Origin: Sulfurimonas crateris | Lineage (GTDB): Bacteria; Campylobacterota; Campylobacteria; Campylobacterales; Sulfurimonadaceae | Length of the DNA: 56,921 nt | Direction: 5' to 3' | Assembly (NCBI GenBank): GCA_945883795.1 | Contig: CAMCYC010000010.1 | Coordinates: 1-56,921 of the forward strand | In this document: piece by piece, positions 45,449-54,527 of the stretch | Numbering within the stretch: the first letter of the stretch is position 1 | How the letters are laid out: each line of letters opens with the position of its first letter | Position numbers and translations under genes: made by a program | Notes under the pieces: generated by a model | Databases searched by the model: none | What the model was told of the DNA's origin: nothing | Seen by the model: only the letters and a program-made list of their open reading frames with translations

Positions 45449-46834
45449 TTAGTTAAGTCCCATTTTTGCAGGATTTAAAATATTATTTGGGTCAAACGCT
45501 TTTTTGATTGATTTAAATAAGTTCATCTCTTCGTTTGTAAAAGCCATGTGCATATAAGGTGCTTTTGCCAGACCAATTCCATGTTCTCCACTTAATGTTC
45601 CACCCAAATCAATTGTTGCTTGAAAAACCTCTTCTATGGCTTTGTACGCAATTTTTACTTGTTCTGGGTCTTTGCCATCTACCATGACATTGGTGTGTAC
45701 ATTGCCATCACCTGTATGCCCAAAACATGGTATTTTTAGATTGTATTTGTCTGCTATGGCATAAAATCTCTCAAGCAATTCTGGTAGTGCAGAGCGAGGA
45801 ACTGTGACATCTTCATTGAGCTTTTTGCTTCCATACACACTCAGTGCTGGAGAAGCATTTCTCCTTGCAAACCAAATATCTTTTGCTTCTTTATCATCTT
45901 TTGCAATTTTGAACTCTTTACACCCATTTTCACGAAAAACTTTTTCTATTTGAGCGAGTTGAAAATTTAAATCCTCTTCAAGGTTTCCATCCACATCGGT
46001 CACAAGTAAAGCTCCCGCATCAATTGGTAAACCTTTATGAAAAGTTTGTTCAACTGCACGGATTGTAAGATTATCTAAAAATTCCATAGCAACTGGAGTA
46101 ATTCCACTTGCCATAGTTTTATAAACTGCTTCCATGGCTTGATGCACGCTATCAAAAATTCCCATAGCAGTTTTTGTCATTTTTGGTTTAGGAATAAGCT
46201 TGAGAGTAATTTCACTTAAAACTGCCAAAGTTCCCTCACTTGCAATTAAAATACCGCTAATGTTATACCCTGCGACATCTTTTATGGTTCTTTTTCCTGC
46301 TTTGATAATGTCTCCATTTGGTAAAACAGCTCTTGTTGCCATGACATAATCTTTGGTAATTCCATATTTTGCAGCTCGCATGCCACCTGCATTTTCGCTC
46401 ACATTACCACCGATTGTGGAGTATTCTTGACTTGCTGGGTCTGGTGGATAAAAAAGTCCCAACTCCTCCACTTTTCGTTGAAGTTCCATGTTTATTACAC
46501 CAGGTTGCACAACGGCAACCATGTTTTTCATATCAATCTCTAAAATTTTATTCATGTGTTTTTCCATAGCCAACACAATTCCGCCAGAGCTTGGAAGTGC
46601 GCCACCTGTAAAACCACTTCCTGCACCACGAGGTACAATGATAATTTTGTGCTGATTGCAATATTTTAAAATATTGCTAATATCCTCTTCATGGCGAGGA
46701 AAAATAACCGCATCTGGCTCAAAATGCTCTCTTGTGGCATCATACGAGTAAGCAAGTAAATGTGCTTTATCGACATAAATATTTTCAGCACCAACAATCG
46801 AAGTAAAATGTTTCATGTGGGTTGCGTTCATCAT
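45449..46834 (-). CDS. glcD: FAD-linked glycolate/D-lactate oxidase subunit GlcD
   Basis: A 461-residue flavoprotein with an FAD-binding PCMH domain (PRGAGSGFTGGALPSSGG near 70, GNVSENAGGMRAAKYG near 147) and the C-terminal oxidase domain (GHTGDGNVHTN, GTLSGEHGIG). It oxidises glycolate or D-lactate and passes electrons to the membrane chain. No GlcE or GlcF partner is beside it. AAAGGA precedes the two consecutive ATG codons; either could start. The neighbouring PgbA-like gene is also adjacent in Campylobacter as I recall. Confidence 0.9.
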   Translation of the reverse strand: MMNATHMKHFTSIVGAENIYVDKAHLLAYSYDATREHFEPDAVIFPRHEEDISNILKYCNQHKIIIVPRGAGSGFTGGALPSSGGIVLAMEKHMNKILEIDMKNMVAVVQPGVINMELQRKVEELGLFYPPDPASQEYSTIGGNVSENAGGMRAAKYGITKDYVMATRAVLPNGDIIKAGKRTIKDVAGYNISGILIASEGTLAVLSEITLKLIPKPKMTKTAMGIFDSVHQAMEAVYKTMASGITPVAMEFLDNLTIRAVEQTFHKGLPIDAGALLVTDVDGNLEEDLNFQLAQIEKVFRENGCKEFKIAKDDKEAKDIWFARRNASPALSVYGSKKLNEDVTVPRSALPELLERFYAIADKYNLKIPCFGHTGDGNVHTNVMVDGKDPEQVKIAYKAIEEVFQATIDLGGTLSGEHGIGLAKAPYMHMAFTNEEMNLFKSIKKAFDPNNILNPAKMGLN

Positions 46835-46836
46835 TT

Positions 46837-47637
46837 TTAATCCTTTATTTCAAAATCTTTTAATAAATTTTGGAGTTTTTTATCCCCATTTTTAATAATT
46901 TTATATAACTGTTTATTCTCTTTGTTTGCATCAATCATGAGCTTGTAATAATATGGTTCATATTCTTTAAGCGCATCACTCCCCTCACCCCACCAATTTG
47001 CTTCAATTTTTTCAACTCGAGTATAAAAGGGAAGATGGATACTTTTTTGCTCTAATGGAGTATCTAATACACTTAAAATTTTAAAGCTTTTTGCATCAAG
47101 TGTAAAAACTTTTTTATCTAAATAGATGAATATAATACCTACAGCAGTTGATACACTTAAATTTGTAAAATCGCTTCTTAGCGGTGTCGGGTGTCCGTTA
47201 AGTGAAAGAAGAGTTGCAAATAAATCGGGATGTATCCACTGCACACTTTTTGTATTTTTTGTGATTCTATGATAAATCTCTTCACTTGGAGCTATTAAAA
47301 AAGCTCTTGAATAGCCAAAAGCTAAAAGTGCAGTATCTCCCACTACAACTTTCCATCTACCTTTTGGAAGGGCATCTTGCGTTAGCGTATCAGAATCACT
47401 CAAAATAAGAGTAGCAATTTTGCTCTCTTTATCATAACTCTTTACTACAATATTTTTTACAATAACACTATGATTTTCAGCCAAAGTGTGAAATACAAAT
47501 CCACTCATCCCAACATTGAGATTATCCACTTTTATAGTAGCAAGATTATTTACCTCATCAACACTTAGAATTGGAATTTTTAGAACATCTCCAATCAGAC
47601 TCAAAACAAAAATTAAAATTAAAACTGCGTACTTCAT
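46837..47637 (-). CDS. PgbA-type exported protein (plasminogen-binding N-terminal domain)
   Basis: A 266-residue protein with a signal peptide (MKYAVLILIFVLSLIGDV) and a beta-rich region whose layout (ILSVDEVNNLATIKVDNLNV at the start, PKGRWKVVVGDTALL later) matches the N-terminal domain of the Helicobacter PgbA/PgbB proteins. In free-living relatives a plasminogen-binding function is unlikely, and the original role is unknown. I start it at the ATG at 47637; an upstream ATG would add 19 charged residues ahead of the signal peptide. It lies 2 nt before glcD. Confidence 0.75.
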   Translation of the reverse strand: MKYAVLILIFVLSLIGDVLKIPILSVDEVNNLATIKVDNLNVGMSGFVFHTLAENHSVIVKNIVVKSYDKESKIATLILSDSDTLTQDALPKGRWKVVVGDTALLAFGYSRAFLIAPSEEIYHRITKNTKSVQWIHPDLFATLLSLNGHPTPLRSDFTNLSVSTAVGIIFIYLDKKVFTLDAKSFKILSVLDTPLEQKSIHLPFYTRVEKIEANWWGEGSDALKEYEPYYYKLMIDANKENKQLYKIIKNGDKKLQNLLKDFEIKD

Positions 47638-47737
47638 CTCTCTTCTTTTTGTTAATTTAGTGCGATTATACCTAACAATCCTCAGACTAAGCAAAAAAAA
47701 AAGGAAGTTTAAAAATTATTTATTATCAGATTATTTT

Positions 47738-49006
47738 TTACTCTTCTAGCGATAATTCACTAAATAAAACAACTTTATTTCTACCACTTTTTTTTGCTTG
47801 ATAGAGTGCTTTATCTGAGTTATCTATTAAATTATCTAACGCTAAACCCTCTTGAATTTGAGCTACGCCAAGACTGATTGTTTTATGTCCTATTTTATCA
47901 AATAAAAATAAGGCGACCTCATTTCTTAGTTTTTCTGCAAGTTTCAAAGCATCTGTTTGTGATGTTTCAGGACAAGCTATTAAAAACTCCTCTCCGCCCC
48001 ATCTGCCAACCAAATCTGTTTTACGGACATGTTCTTGCAAAATGAGAGCCAATTTTTTTAATACACTATCTCCAACTTGATGTCCATAAGTGTCATTTAC
48101 TACTTTGAAATAGTCAATATCAATCATGATAAGAGAAAAGGTTCTTCGATATCTTTGGTACATTTCATACATATTTTGAATTTCAATATCCATTTTTGTA
48201 CGATTATAAAGTTGTGTAAGTCTATCTGTAATAGCAATATTTTCAAGCTCTTTTGTTCTTTTTTTGACCTCATATTCCAATTTTTCATTTATTCCATGTA
48301 ACAGTTCTAATCGTTCTATCTCGTCATTGGAGATTTTTTCAAGAAGTTTATTAAACTCCTCTTGTAATATTCTCAGTTCATTATCATATTTCATATTTAA
48401 GGAAATTTGTTTTTTATCAATATTTTTAACTCGAAGATTCACTATAGTATTTGTCAAACTTTGTAAAGGCAGTTCCAAATATTTTCTAAATGCAATAATA
48501 AATAAAACTATTAAAACAGTAGTTTTAAGAAAGGCATTAAGAATAATCATGAGATAACTCACTTTGAGTCTTTCATAGACTGCTTTGTCGTCAGAATAAA
48601 CTTTTACGAGAGCTAAATAAATATCATTATTATTCATTTGATGATGGATATTAAACTGATGAAAATATTCTAAATTTTCTATCTCCTTTTCAGAGATTGG
48701 AATGTGAAATTTTTTGATGATTATTTTATCGGAAGAATCGGTGAGTTCAACACCATAAATCAATGGAATTTGCATCATTCCATCCACGATTGCTCGGAGC
48801 TGTTCATAGTTGAGTTCCCATAACGCAGTTTGTAACGCTGGTTCAAAAGTTTTGGCTATTTGTTTTAATTCACTATTAATATTATTTTTTGTGTATTGAT
48901 ATACTACACTCAAATGTATAATCGTTATAATAAAAGTGATGATAAAATAGATAGTAAGAATAGATTTTAAAAGTTGTTTTGAGAGATTAAATTGTTGATT
49001 AAACAT
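47738..49006 (-). CDS. membrane-bound diguanylate cyclase
   Basis: A 422-residue protein with two transmembrane helices (about 12-36 and 148-170) around a periplasmic domain of about 110 residues, a HAMP-like linker and coiled coil to about 250, and a GGDEF-family cyclase domain. GGEEF near residue 345 is intact and the product-inhibition RxxD is not obvious. It makes cyclic di-GMP. It starts two bases after the stop of a periplasmic amino-acid-type binding protein, the probable signal input. It has no strong ribosome site, so translation is likely coupled. Confidence 0.9.
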   Translation of the reverse strand: MFNQQFNLSKQLLKSILTIYFIITFIITIIHLSVVYQYTKNNINSELKQIAKTFEPALQTALWELNYEQLRAIVDGMMQIPLIYGVELTDSSDKIIIKKFHIPISEKEIENLEYFHQFNIHHQMNNNDIYLALVKVYSDDKAVYERLKVSYLMIILNAFLKTTVLIVLFIIAFRKYLELPLQSLTNTIVNLRVKNIDKKQISLNMKYDNELRILQEEFNKLLEKISNDEIERLELLHGINEKLEYEVKKRTKELENIAITDRLTQLYNRTKMDIEIQNMYEMYQRYRRTFSLIMIDIDYFKVVNDTYGHQVGDSVLKKLALILQEHVRKTDLVGRWGGEEFLIACPETSQTDALKLAEKLRNEVALFLFDKIGHKTISLGVAQIQEGLALDNLIDNSDKALYQAKKSGRNKVVLFSELSLEE

Positions 49007-49008
49007 GA

Positions 49009-49752
49009 TTATTTTTTGATTTCAAAATATTTCTGACTATACTCAAAATAAATTGCATCAAATCTGCCACTTTTTTTCAAATGAGCTACACCTTTATTAA
49101 AATCATCTCTGAGAGTTTTATCTTTAAATGCCATTTTATAGGGTGTTGGAGAAAAAAGTTCAATAAGCTCTGCCTTTATATTTCCATCGATTTTTTTCTC
49201 TTGTATTAATAAATTTTTGTAAAAAGTGAATATATTTCTATCCATGATAATGACTTCTGTTCTTTCTTTGAAAAGCATATATACCTGCTGTTTTTGGTCT
49301 GCTATTTCAATATATTTTTTATCTGCTAATTGAGAAATTTTACCAAATTCCTCACCTAAATAAACATGAGCATTTTGAAAAGCTATGGTATATAAATCTT
49401 TTAAGTCCTCTAATTGTTCTATTTTGATATGCTTATTTTTTAAAACAAACGCTGCATTATAATACTCCATAAAATCATCTGAATAAAAAGCCTCTAATCC
49501 TGAACTTATTTGAATGATAGAACTTGCATCAACATAACCATCTCTAAAAAGTTCAAAACTACGCCCTATATTTACAAAAACAGGTTTTAAAACATGCTCT
49601 TTATATGCCAAAGCTTCTTTAACAATACTCACCACAATCCCACTTCCATCTTTAAAAACATAAGGCGGTGTAGAATAGGAGAAAACAACATTAACTTCCT
49701 TCGAAAACAAAGCAATTGACAATAAAATTAATAAAAATAATATATTTTTCAT
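49009..49752 (-). CDS. periplasmic solute-binding protein (SBP family 3-like)
   Basis: A 247-residue protein with a signal peptide (hydrophobic residues about 4-16) and a type II periplasmic-binding fold of family 3: VVFSYSTPPYVFKDGSGI at the start, IAFQNAHVYLGEEF in the middle and ALKRSG-type AHLKKSGRFDAIY at the end. Family members bind amino acids or act as fused sensors. No permease or ATPase is present, and the next gene is a membrane diguanylate cyclase, so a sensory role is inferred. The ligand is unknown. Confidence 0.82.
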   Translation of the reverse strand: MKNILFLLILLSIALFSKEVNVVFSYSTPPYVFKDGSGIVVSIVKEALAYKEHVLKPVFVNIGRSFELFRDGYVDASSIIQISSGLEAFYSDDFMEYYNAAFVLKNKHIKIEQLEDLKDLYTIAFQNAHVYLGEEFGKISQLADKKYIEIADQKQQVYMLFKERTEVIIMDRNIFTFYKNLLIQEKKIDGNIKAELIELFSPTPYKMAFKDKTLRDDFNKGVAHLKKSGRFDAIYFEYSQKYFEIKK

Positions 49753-49871
49753 TTAAATATTTTATCATGCATAAAGTAATTCACTCCTGAAAAATTTATT
49801 TTATAAATGTTGATTCCCTTTTTGAAATAAAGTGGGTTAGAATTGCACACTTTTTACAAAGGATAGTAACC

Positions 49872-50774
49872 ATGGACAATTTTTTTCTTATCGCATTTAC
49901 TTTTATTCTTGGATACATTCTCCAAAAATTTAAAATATTCTCTCCAGAGATGCCTCTCACACTCAATAAATTTGTAATTTACATCTCACTTCCTGCACTG
50001 ATACTTCTTGAAATTCCAAAGCTTTCATTCTCCATGGAGATGTTTATTCCGCCATTTATTGCATGGATTGTGATGATGAGTTCGGCAGGTTTAGTGCTTT
50101 TGTTTTCACGCTTGTTACATTTTCCTCGTCAAATTGAGGGTTCTTTGATGCTTGTGAGTGTTTTGACAAATAGCTCTTTTGTGGGGATTCCTATGATTAG
50201 TGCCTATTTTGGGGAGGAATCTTTGGGCTATTTGATGATGTACGACCAACTAGGAACTGCTATAGCACTTGGAACTTATGGTACATTTGTAGTCGCTTAT
50301 TACACCCATTCAGGTACAATTACTCGCTTACAAATAGTAAAAAAAGTGCTTACTTTTCCCCCATTTATGGCTCTTATGATAGCATTTATTTTTTTAGGTA
50401 AAACTTACCCTTCGAGTTTTGCTAACACTTTAGAAGCACTCTCTGCAACAGTTATCCCTTTGGCTCTCATTGCAGCAGGATTACAACTCAAACTCCTTTT
50501 ACCAAAAGAGGAGATACTCCCATTTTTAGTATCAATAACTATAAAACTTATCATCGCACCACTCATAGCACTCTTGATGAGTTGGCTATTTGGTTGGGAT
50601 AATTTAGCTTCAAAAATTGCAGTCATGGAAGCTGGGATGGCACCTATGATAACGGCTGGTGCAGTAGCTTCCATGGCGGGTTTAGCTCCTCGCCTAAGTT
50701 CTGCAATTGTAGGATATGGAATTCTTTTTTCTTTTGGTTCGAGTGCTATTTTGTATTTTTTTGGACTCAGTTGA
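49872..50774 (+). CDS. AEC-family transporter
   Basis: A 300-residue protein with about ten transmembrane helices in two similar halves. The family features are FVIYISLPALILLEIP near residue 35, SVLTNSSFVGIPMI near 95 and a C-terminal EAGMAPMITAGAVA. AEC (auxin efflux carrier) proteins in bacteria move organic acids or other anions. AAAGGATAG precedes the ATG. It appears monocistronic and its substrate is not predictable. Confidence 0.88.
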   Translation: MDNFFLIAFTFILGYILQKFKIFSPEMPLTLNKFVIYISLPALILLEIPKLSFSMEMFIPPFIAWIVMMSSAGLVLLFSRLLHFPRQIEGSLMLVSVLTNSSFVGIPMISAYFGEESLGYLMMYDQLGTAIALGTYGTFVVAYYTHSGTITRLQIVKKVLTFPPFMALMIAFIFLGKTYPSSFANTLEALSATVIPLALIAAGLQLKLLLPKEEILPFLVSITIKLIIAPLIALLMSWLFGWDNLASKIAVMEAGMAPMITAGAVASMAGLAPRLSSAIVGYGILFSFGSSAILYFFGLS

Positions 50775-50828
50775 TTTTATACTCAAATTTGTTATCGTTT
50801 CTTTATATATATTCAAAAAGGAGTTTTC

Positions 50829-53321
50829 ATGAGGGTTATTTTACTTTTAGTTTTTGCATGGAATTTTATCTATGCAAACAGTACAATTCATTTTGAAAAA
50901 GGGTGGAGTCTTGTTGGTGTTCCCACGACACTTACAAATTTGGAGATATTTCAGGGTGAGAATGTGGAAATTGTTTGGGGGTTTGATGCTAAAGAACAAA
51001 AATGGCAAGGGTATTCCGCTGATACGCTCATAAGCACAAAAATTCATGATAATAATTTCTCAACTTTAAGTTCGTTGCAACCTTACCAAGCGGTATGGGT
51101 TTTGAGTAAAGAGTCTTGGGGATTTGAAATTCCAACAGCTTCAATTAATGAGCCAACAAACAATACTATTGTGCTCAAATCTGGATGGAATCTTTTAACT
51201 TTACCCAACAAAGCTATCGTTTATAAAGATTTTTTTGGAGATGCACTTGTTTGGAAATATGATACAAATTGGAGTGTCAATGATAGCTCTTTAAATTTTC
51301 CAACAATTACAAATCTCAAAGAAAGTGAGGGTTTTTGGGTTTATAGTAAAGAGGATTCAGTAATAGATATGGGTGAAAAACTCTCTAAATTAAGCACTTT
51401 TAGTTCCCATGAAACAATGCTTTCATACTTGCGAGAGATGGTAAAGAGTAACTCTTATAGATATGGTTATGTCCCTTTTGTGGGCGGTGTAGCAGTAGCA
51501 GAAAATACACAAGCACCAACCGTAGCTACAGATAATACCAAAAATACAACTGTTGATGCCACTACAACAAATCTTCAAGAGGTCAATGTCGATGAGTCTG
51601 ATATTTTAAAACATGATGGTACTTATATCTTTAGTGTTGATAATACAAAACAACAGATATTTATTACCTCATTTGAAAATATTACAAACAAAAATTATGA
51701 AGCAATAAATACCTTATCTACAGTAGAACAAGGTTTTGTACAAGCACTTTATTTGCAAAATAATCGTTTGATTGTTATCTCAAACAATGTAATCTATTCT
51801 ATGGCTACAACATCACAAAGATTATTTATCCCCTTCATGAATAACAATACAACACAGATTGCAATATATGATACTTCGGATATCAAAAATTTACGCCTTC
51901 TCTCTTCACATACAATAGATGGCAATTACGAAGATAGCCGACTTATTGATGCAAAGCTTTTTTTTATCACAAAATTTTATCCTCAAGTGGAATATGATTA
52001 TCCAAAAATTTATGTAGATACACTCTGTTCAACACTTGATTTCAATCAAATATATGCCTCATGCACAGCGTCCACTGAACCATCTATTATGCCTGTCGAT
52101 GATGGTTTCATAAAAGATACTTGTACTTATGGAACTGATTACAAAGCATATCAAGACAACGAATGTTACATTTATAATTATGATGCAGATAAAAAAGCAT
52201 GGAAATATGACTACGAAAACCCAACCATCAAAAGTGAAAATTTAACACCAAATATTCTCTCAAATGGAGTCACATCTTCGCTTGTCGAGCCATCAAAATT
52301 TTATGCACCACAAAAACTTGACCAAAACTTAGCTATCACAACAATTAGTAGTTTTGATGTTGCAAGTGGTAATTATCAAGAAAGTATCTCATTTTTGGGT
52401 AATACAAGCACTTATTACGCTTCAACAACCTCTTTGTATTTAGTCTCAAATGAGTATCCACTTTATTATAATTTTTATGATTTTTCACAAAGACAAATGG
52501 TGTATAAATTTGCTTTAAATGGAACTCTAAGCTATAAAGGAAGAGGCTTTGTGGATGGTGTAATGCTCAGTCAATTTAGCATGAGTGAAAAAGATGAGTA
52601 TCTTAGAGTTGCTACTACAAATGGTAATTCATGGAGTGCAGGAGGCACACAAAACTCACTTTTTACTCTCAAAGAAAATAATGAACTCTTAGAAGTTAAA
52701 GGAACTCTTAGTAATCTTGGTAAAGAGGGGGAGAGAATTATGGGGGTACGATTTATGGGAGATAGAGGGTTTATTGTCACTTTTAAACAAACAGACCCAC
52801 TTTATACTTTGGATTTAAGTGACCCACTGAGTCCAAAAGCTGTAGGAGAACTCTCAATACCAGGATTTTCGAGTTATCTTCATGTAGTAGATGAAAATAG
52901 AGTTTTGAGTATAGGTAGAGATGCAGATACACAAAGTGGTCGCACACTTGGATTACAACTCCAACTCTTTGATATTACCGATTTTTCAAACCCCTTACTT
53001 GCCGATAAAGTCAGTATTGGCAGTAATTCCACTTACAGTCCAGCCGAATATAATCACAAAGCATTTGCATATAGAGCGAGTGATTTAATATTTGGTTTGC
53101 CATATACTGAGTATCTTCAAACAAGTTCTAGTGAAAATTTTGGGATTTATCAGATAAATGGGATGAAAATTAATTCACTTCATACCATCACTCAAACTGT
53201 GGGTGATTATTCTTGGGGAAATGAAAAAAGAGGTTTGATATTTGATTTGAATAACACAACTTATGGCACTCTTTTTGAGGGTTCTAATCTTGTAAGCGAT
53301 ACAATTTTAAAAGGAAACTAA
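50829..53321 (+). CDS. secreted C-terminal beta-propeller protein with two Trp-rich modules
   Basis: An 830-residue exported protein. A signal peptide (residues 1-17, cleavage near YANS) is followed by two Trp-rich modules at about 22-100 (GWSLVGVP, IVWGFD, QAVWVLSK) and 115-180 (GWNLLTLP, LVWKYD, GFWVYSK). The beta-propeller domain of the DUF/PF09826 type begins near 245 with NVDESDILKHDGTYIFSV and runs to the end. Its function is unknown; such proteins are extracellular or periplasmic. An insertion with six Cys at about 395-450 could be disulfide-linked. AAGGAG precedes the ATG. A small lipoprotein gene follows after 1 nt. Confidence 0.85.
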   Translation: MRVILLLVFAWNFIYANSTIHFEKGWSLVGVPTTLTNLEIFQGENVEIVWGFDAKEQKWQGYSADTLISTKIHDNNFSTLSSLQPYQAVWVLSKESWGFEIPTASINEPTNNTIVLKSGWNLLTLPNKAIVYKDFFGDALVWKYDTNWSVNDSSLNFPTITNLKESEGFWVYSKEDSVIDMGEKLSKLSTFSSHETMLSYLREMVKSNSYRYGYVPFVGGVAVAENTQAPTVATDNTKNTTVDATTTNLQEVNVDESDILKHDGTYIFSVDNTKQQIFITSFENITNKNYEAINTLSTVEQGFVQALYLQNNRLIVISNNVIYSMATTSQRLFIPFMNNNTTQIAIYDTSDIKNLRLLSSHTIDGNYEDSRLIDAKLFFITKFYPQVEYDYPKIYVDTLCSTLDFNQIYASCTASTEPSIMPVDDGFIKDTCTYGTDYKAYQDNECYIYNYDADKKAWKYDYENPTIKSENLTPNILSNGVTSSLVEPSKFYAPQKLDQNLAITTISSFDVASGNYQESISFLGNTSTYYASTTSLYLVSNEYPLYYNFYDFSQRQMVYKFALNGTLSYKGRGFVDGVMLSQFSMSEKDEYLRVATTNGNSWSAGGTQNSLFTLKENNELLEVKGTLSNLGKEGERIMGVRFMGDRGFIVTFKQTDPLYTLDLSDPLSPKAVGELSIPGFSSYLHVVDENRVLSIGRDADTQSGRTLGLQLQLFDITDFSNPLLADKVSIGSNSTYSPAEYNHKAFAYRASDLIFGLPYTEYLQTSSSENFGIYQINGMKINSLHTITQTVGDYSWGNEKRGLIFDLNNTTYGTLFEGSNLVSDTILKGN

Positions 53322-53322
53322 G

Positions 53323-53478
53323 ATGAAATATTTATTGATTTTGATGGTAAGTTTAATGTTTTTTGGATGTAATGAGAGCAATACAACCTCTGCACAACCC
53401 AATATTTCAAACACAGATACGCTCCAACCACCTATTACAAATAAAGCAGTGCAACCACCTAAGCCACCTGCTTTATAA
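53323..53478 (+). CDS. small proline-rich lipoprotein
   Basis: A 51-residue product: signal peptide, a lipobox-like FFGC putting the lipidated Cys at residue 16, then a 35-residue Asn/Thr/Pro-rich tail with Q-P-P repeats. AAGGAA at 53311-53316 is an excellent ribosome site and the ATG lies one base after the beta-propeller stop, so it is cotranscribed. It probably anchors to a membrane and may tether the propeller protein. The family is unknown. Confidence 0.7.
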   Translation: MKYLLILMVSLMFFGCNESNTTSAQPNISNTDTLQPPITNKAVQPPKPPAL

Positions 53479-53488
53479 CAAATTAGAG

Positions 53489-53535
53489 TTTTTTTACTTT
53501 TTATCTTTTGTAATTTTGTAGATAAAAGTAAAAAG
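53489..53535. terminator. long AT-rich hairpin terminator
   Basis: TTTTTTACTTTTTATCT and AGATAAAAGTAAAAAG pair over about 16 bp with one bulge, 11 nt after the lipoprotein stop. The stem itself supplies T-runs in both orientations, and it sits just before the first island repeat. Confidence 0.5.
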
Positions 53536-53553
53536 CTCCACAACTAGCACATA

Positions 53554-53646
53554 TTTTCCTCGTTCCAATGCTCTGCGTTGGAATACATACAATTCCCAAC
53601 TTCAGGCATATATACATTCCCACGGAGACCGTGGGAACGAGGAAAA
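53554..53646 (+). repeat. MITE/REP-like element, copy 1
   Basis: A 93 bp element with perfect 13 bp terminal inverted repeats (TTTTCCTCGTTCC and GGAACGAGGAAAA). Internally it has two hairpins: TTCCAATGC/GCGTTGGAA and CATTCCCAC/GTGGGAACG. The right end lies 3 bp from the stop of the TumE-like gene. No transposase lies in the window. Confidence 0.85.
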
Positions 53647-53649
53647 ATT

Positions 53650-54039
53650 TTAGCTCATGTCAAGGAAAGATTTTTCAATATCACTTATCATATCTTCAAG
53701 TTTCCCACTAAACCCAAATACCTTCTCATCTTTTCCAATATGTTTATGGTGAGGAGGATTTATCTCTTTTACTTTTGGATTCTCATTATGATGGTCAACA
53801 TTATCAAATCTAATGTGATTTTCATTATTGCTATTTATTACACCAACAGCATACTTTTTGATTGTTTTTATATTTTGGCTTATCTCAGATATATTTATAA
53901 AAAAGCTAAACTCTTCAAGCACTCCCTCATCTAGCAAAGAAATATCATCCATTAAATCACCATAATCATGTGAAATATTACTAAGTTTTTCTATTTCCAT
54001 ACATGCATGAATTAACTCGTTAAGCGTGCTATTTTCCAA
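53650..54039 (-). CDS. TumE/DUF6516-like toxin candidate
   Basis: A 129-residue protein. The C-terminal half has HIRFDNVDHH followed 13 residues later by PPHHKHIGKDEKVF, the R-F/Y-D-N ... P-H-H-K-H pattern I associate with the DUF6516/TumE toxin family. The N-terminal half is acidic and helical. TumE proteins act as growth-inhibiting toxins in toxin-antitoxin pairs. Here it is the last of three overlapping genes (11 nt overlap with the one before), none of which looks like the usual DNA-binding antitoxin. The assignment is from motif memory and needs a profile search. Confidence 0.6.
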   Translation of the reverse strand: MENSTLNELIHACMEIEKLSNISHDYGDLMDDISLLDEGVLEEFSFFINISEISQNIKTIKKYAVGVINSNNENHIRFDNVDHHNENPKVKEINPPHHKHIGKDEKVFGFSGKLEDMISDIEKSFLDMS

Positions 54040-54232
54040 GTTTTACCTCGATTTTTTTGATAAAATTGAGATGCTCAATAACATCATGGTATTTATGATA
54101 AGATGTTTGTCTAATTTCTTCTTCTTTTGTATAGAACTCATCAAGAGTGCTAACATTTGCAAATTTTAGCCACTTCTCAAGGTCTATTTTTGCCCTAGTA
54201 AGTAAATTTTGGAGTTTATTTTGTTGTGTCAT
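54029..54232 (-). CDS. small helical protein, middle gene of the cassette
   Basis: A 67-residue, wholly helical, charged protein (KLQNLLTRAKIDLEKWLKFA at the start, HDVIEHLNFIKKIEVKLGK at the end) with no recognised domain. It overlaps the first gene by 17 nt and the TumE-like gene by 11 nt, so the three form one coupled operon. It may be part of an antitoxin or a bridging subunit; this is inferred from position only. Confidence 0.6.
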   Translation of the reverse strand: MTQQNKLQNLLTRAKIDLEKWLKFANVSTLDEFYTKEEEIRQTSYHKYHDVIEHLNFIKKIEVKLGK

Positions 54233-54455
54233 TTTGTTTTTTTGCCAAAGTTTTTAAAAACTCAAGTTGTTCTTTAATTTTGGTTGTTCGTTTATTTATA
54301 CTCGTTTGAATACTATCTTTTTCATCTTGACTAAGAACAAGTTTTTTTAAAAGAAGTTCTTGAACTTTTGCAAGCTCTATATTGACTTGTATATTCTCAA
54401 CAACTAGCGAACTGAATAAGTGTGCGAATTTATTCTGAGCAGTATCCTTATCCAT
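54216..54455 (-). CDS. small coiled-coil protein, first gene of the cassette
   Basis: A 79-residue helical protein with heptad-like Leu/Ile spacing from about 18 to 75 (LLLKKLVLSQDEKDSIQTSI). No DNA-binding motif is seen. AAAGGA about 6 nt before the ATG is a good ribosome site; that site falls in a small palindrome, AAGGATTCCTT, which could regulate translation or bind a repressor. It opens the three-gene cassette. Confidence 0.6.
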   Translation of the reverse strand: MDKDTAQNKFAHLFSSLVVENIQVNIELAKVQELLLKKLVLSQDEKDSIQTSINKRTTKIKEQLEFLKTLAKKQNDTTK

Positions 54456-54527
54456 AAGGAATCCTTTTTTGAACTATCTTTACAATAGAAGATTTTAGCA
54501 TAAACTTCCAAAACACCAGTATACTGA

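Noticed and set aside
53578-53934. Plus-strand frame of 118 codons opposite the TumE-like gene
   Set aside because: It starts inside the repeat element, is aromatic-rich and lacks a ribosome site; the minus-strand gene has overlapping upstream partners and a recognisable motif.
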